Assembly (NCBI GenBank): GCA_002389645.1
Contig: DGQE01000015.1
Coordinates: forward strand, 225,324 to 289,323
Source of the DNA: Flavobacteriales bacterium UBA4422
Lineage (GTDB): Bacteria > Bacteroidota > Bacteroidia > Flavobacteriales_G > Salibacteraceae
Length of the DNA: 64,000 nucleotides
Direction: 5' to 3'
The position numbers and the translations under genes are program-made. Shown piece after piece: positions 63,178-64,000 of this stretch (positions within the stretch are counted from its first letter, which is position 1; each line of letters begins with the position of its first letter). The notes beneath the pieces are model-generated. The model worked only from the letters and a program-made list of their open reading frames with translations. It was not told where the DNA came from and did not search any database.

Positions 63178-64000
63178 TCAATGAGCAACTGTTACCTTAT
63201 TGATAAACGTGCCGCGCGCTGTAATCACTTCAACCACATAAATGCCTTCTGAAAGATTGGCTGTAGAAAACACGGTGCTCATTGAGATTGGCGATGCAAT
63301 TGAAACAACATTGCCCAACAAATCTGTCACTTTGTAGGATTGAATGATGTTGCTGCACAATATGTTCAACTCATCATTTGCTGGGTTTGGATATGCCTTA
63401 AACCCTGCTTCATTTAACCCTGCTATTCCTGTTAAAGCCACCGCAAATGTTCTTGTCGTGTCGCAATTATTGCCATCAGTTACCACAACGGTGTAATCAC
63501 CTTCTCCCAGGCCAGAAATATCTGCAGTTGAAGCTGTAAATTCATTCGGACCTGTCCAACCATAGCTGTAAGACCCTGAACCTGTTCCGCCTGTTACAGT
63601 AATATCTATTGCACCATCTGAACCAGTATTTGATCCCTGAACTGCTCCAGAGATGGTAAGTGCTGAAGGCTCATTTATTTCAATATTCAAGACGTAAGAA
63701 CCAGTATCATTGTCCTCTATTGTCACCGTGTAAGTTCCCTCACATAACCCAGAAATTGCCGCGGTATTGCTGCCATTAGACCACGAATAAGTATAAGGCG
63801 GCACTCCGCCAATGGCGAAAACTGAGGCTGAACCGTTGCAGCCTCCATTACAAGATGGCCCCGTAACATTATCGGCAAAAGCCAACACTTGGGCTCCAAT
63901 AATGAATTCAGCTGAAGTAATACTCCCGCCAGGAGCATCAGCAACAGCACTCAAAACTGGCCACTTTTCTCCATTAGCCATCCATCTATAGTTATGATTG
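63178..64000 (-). CDS. SprB-repeat T9SS-secreted protein, C-terminal part
   Basis: The frame is open to the window edge; the first Met inside (63981) follows an uninterrupted stretch, so the gene starts beyond 64000. The visible 274 residues include SprB-type repeats (GGVPPYTYSWSNGSNTAAI, LCEGTYTVTIED, GSYSYGWTGPNEF, LGEGDYTVVVTD). The last 75 residues (FKAYPNPANDELNIL to NKVTVAH) form a type A T9SS sorting domain. Similar to the complete protein at 13534-15912. Probably a surface protein. Confidence 0.85.
   Translation of the reverse strand, partial: NHNYRWMANGEKWPVLSAVADAPGGSITSAEFIIGAQVLAFADNVTGPSCNGGCNGSASVFAIGGVPPYTYSWSNGSNTAAISGLCEGTYTVTIEDNDTGSYVLNIEINEPSALTISGAVQGSNTGSDGAIDITVTGGTGSGSYSYGWTGPNEFTASTADISGLGEGDYTVVVTDGNNCDTTRTFAVALTGIAGLNEAGFKAYPNPANDELNILCSNIIQSYKVTDLLGNVVSIASPISMSTVFSTANLSEGIYVVEVITARGTFINKVTVAH

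Overview
The window comes from a Bacteroidota bacterium, most likely a marine member of the Flavobacteriales. The evidence is: a SusD-type glycan-uptake protein, several secreted proteins ending in type IX secretion (T9SS) sorting domains, gliding genes gldB and gldC, a short primary sigma factor of the Bacteroidota type, lipoprotein signals ending in Cys, and promoter -7 elements of the form TAnnTTTG. Coding density is high. No gap longer than about 200 bases lacks a gene, and I see no rRNA, tRNA, CRISPR array or insertion sequence.

Layout. 1-4768 is the end of a laminarin-type polysaccharide utilization locus: SusD tail, PKD lipoprotein, GH16 glucanase, and a T9SS-exported protein with duplicated modules. 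4835-8597 is a tight four-gene operon encoding a type III polyketide synthase, a methyltransferase, a flavin oxidoreductase and a UbiA prenyltransferase; it probably makes a prenylated aromatic or quinone-like product. 8602-13395 holds fbp, an unknown secreted protein, the tyrosine/homogentisate genes hmgA and hpd, and a small lipoprotein. 13534-15912 is a large SprB-repeat T9SS substrate. 15979-30605 is mostly housekeeping: pfkA, a ClC channel, aspS, lgt, hemB, dprA (interrupted), kdsB, an HU/SPOR protein, rpoD, a MarR regulator, hemJ, a thioesterase, mrp and a NifU-like protein. 30759-36636 holds an ECF sigma factor with a membrane-anchored beta-barrel partner, recJ, a LysM protein and a DAHP synthase/chorismate mutase. 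36683-42606 is a four-gene iron-uptake-type operon (DUF4856 lipoprotein, imelysin, HTTM protein, TonB receptor) preceded by a perfect 18-bp dyad. 42751-54540 holds a PKD lipoprotein, gldC, gldB, a PorT-like barrel, nadE, korB/korA, an unknown lipoprotein with an outer-membrane partner, and another T9SS substrate. 54609-63100 contains remnants of a cbb3 cytochrome oxidase locus separated by a block of plus-strand genes. The window closes with the C-terminal part of another SprB-repeat T9SS protein.

The most unusual region is 54609-63100. The N-terminal three membrane segments of CcoN are fused in frame to a universal stress protein that itself lacks its first strand and helix. The rest of ccoN, ccoO and ccoP are absent here. 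The copper ATPase gene ccoI carries a frameshift. Together with an in-frame TAG in dprA, this means three damaged or rearranged genes in about 40 kb. They are either real gene decay or sequence/assembly errors; reads across the three junctions would decide. The type III polyketide synthase operon is the best candidate for an undescribed biosynthetic system.
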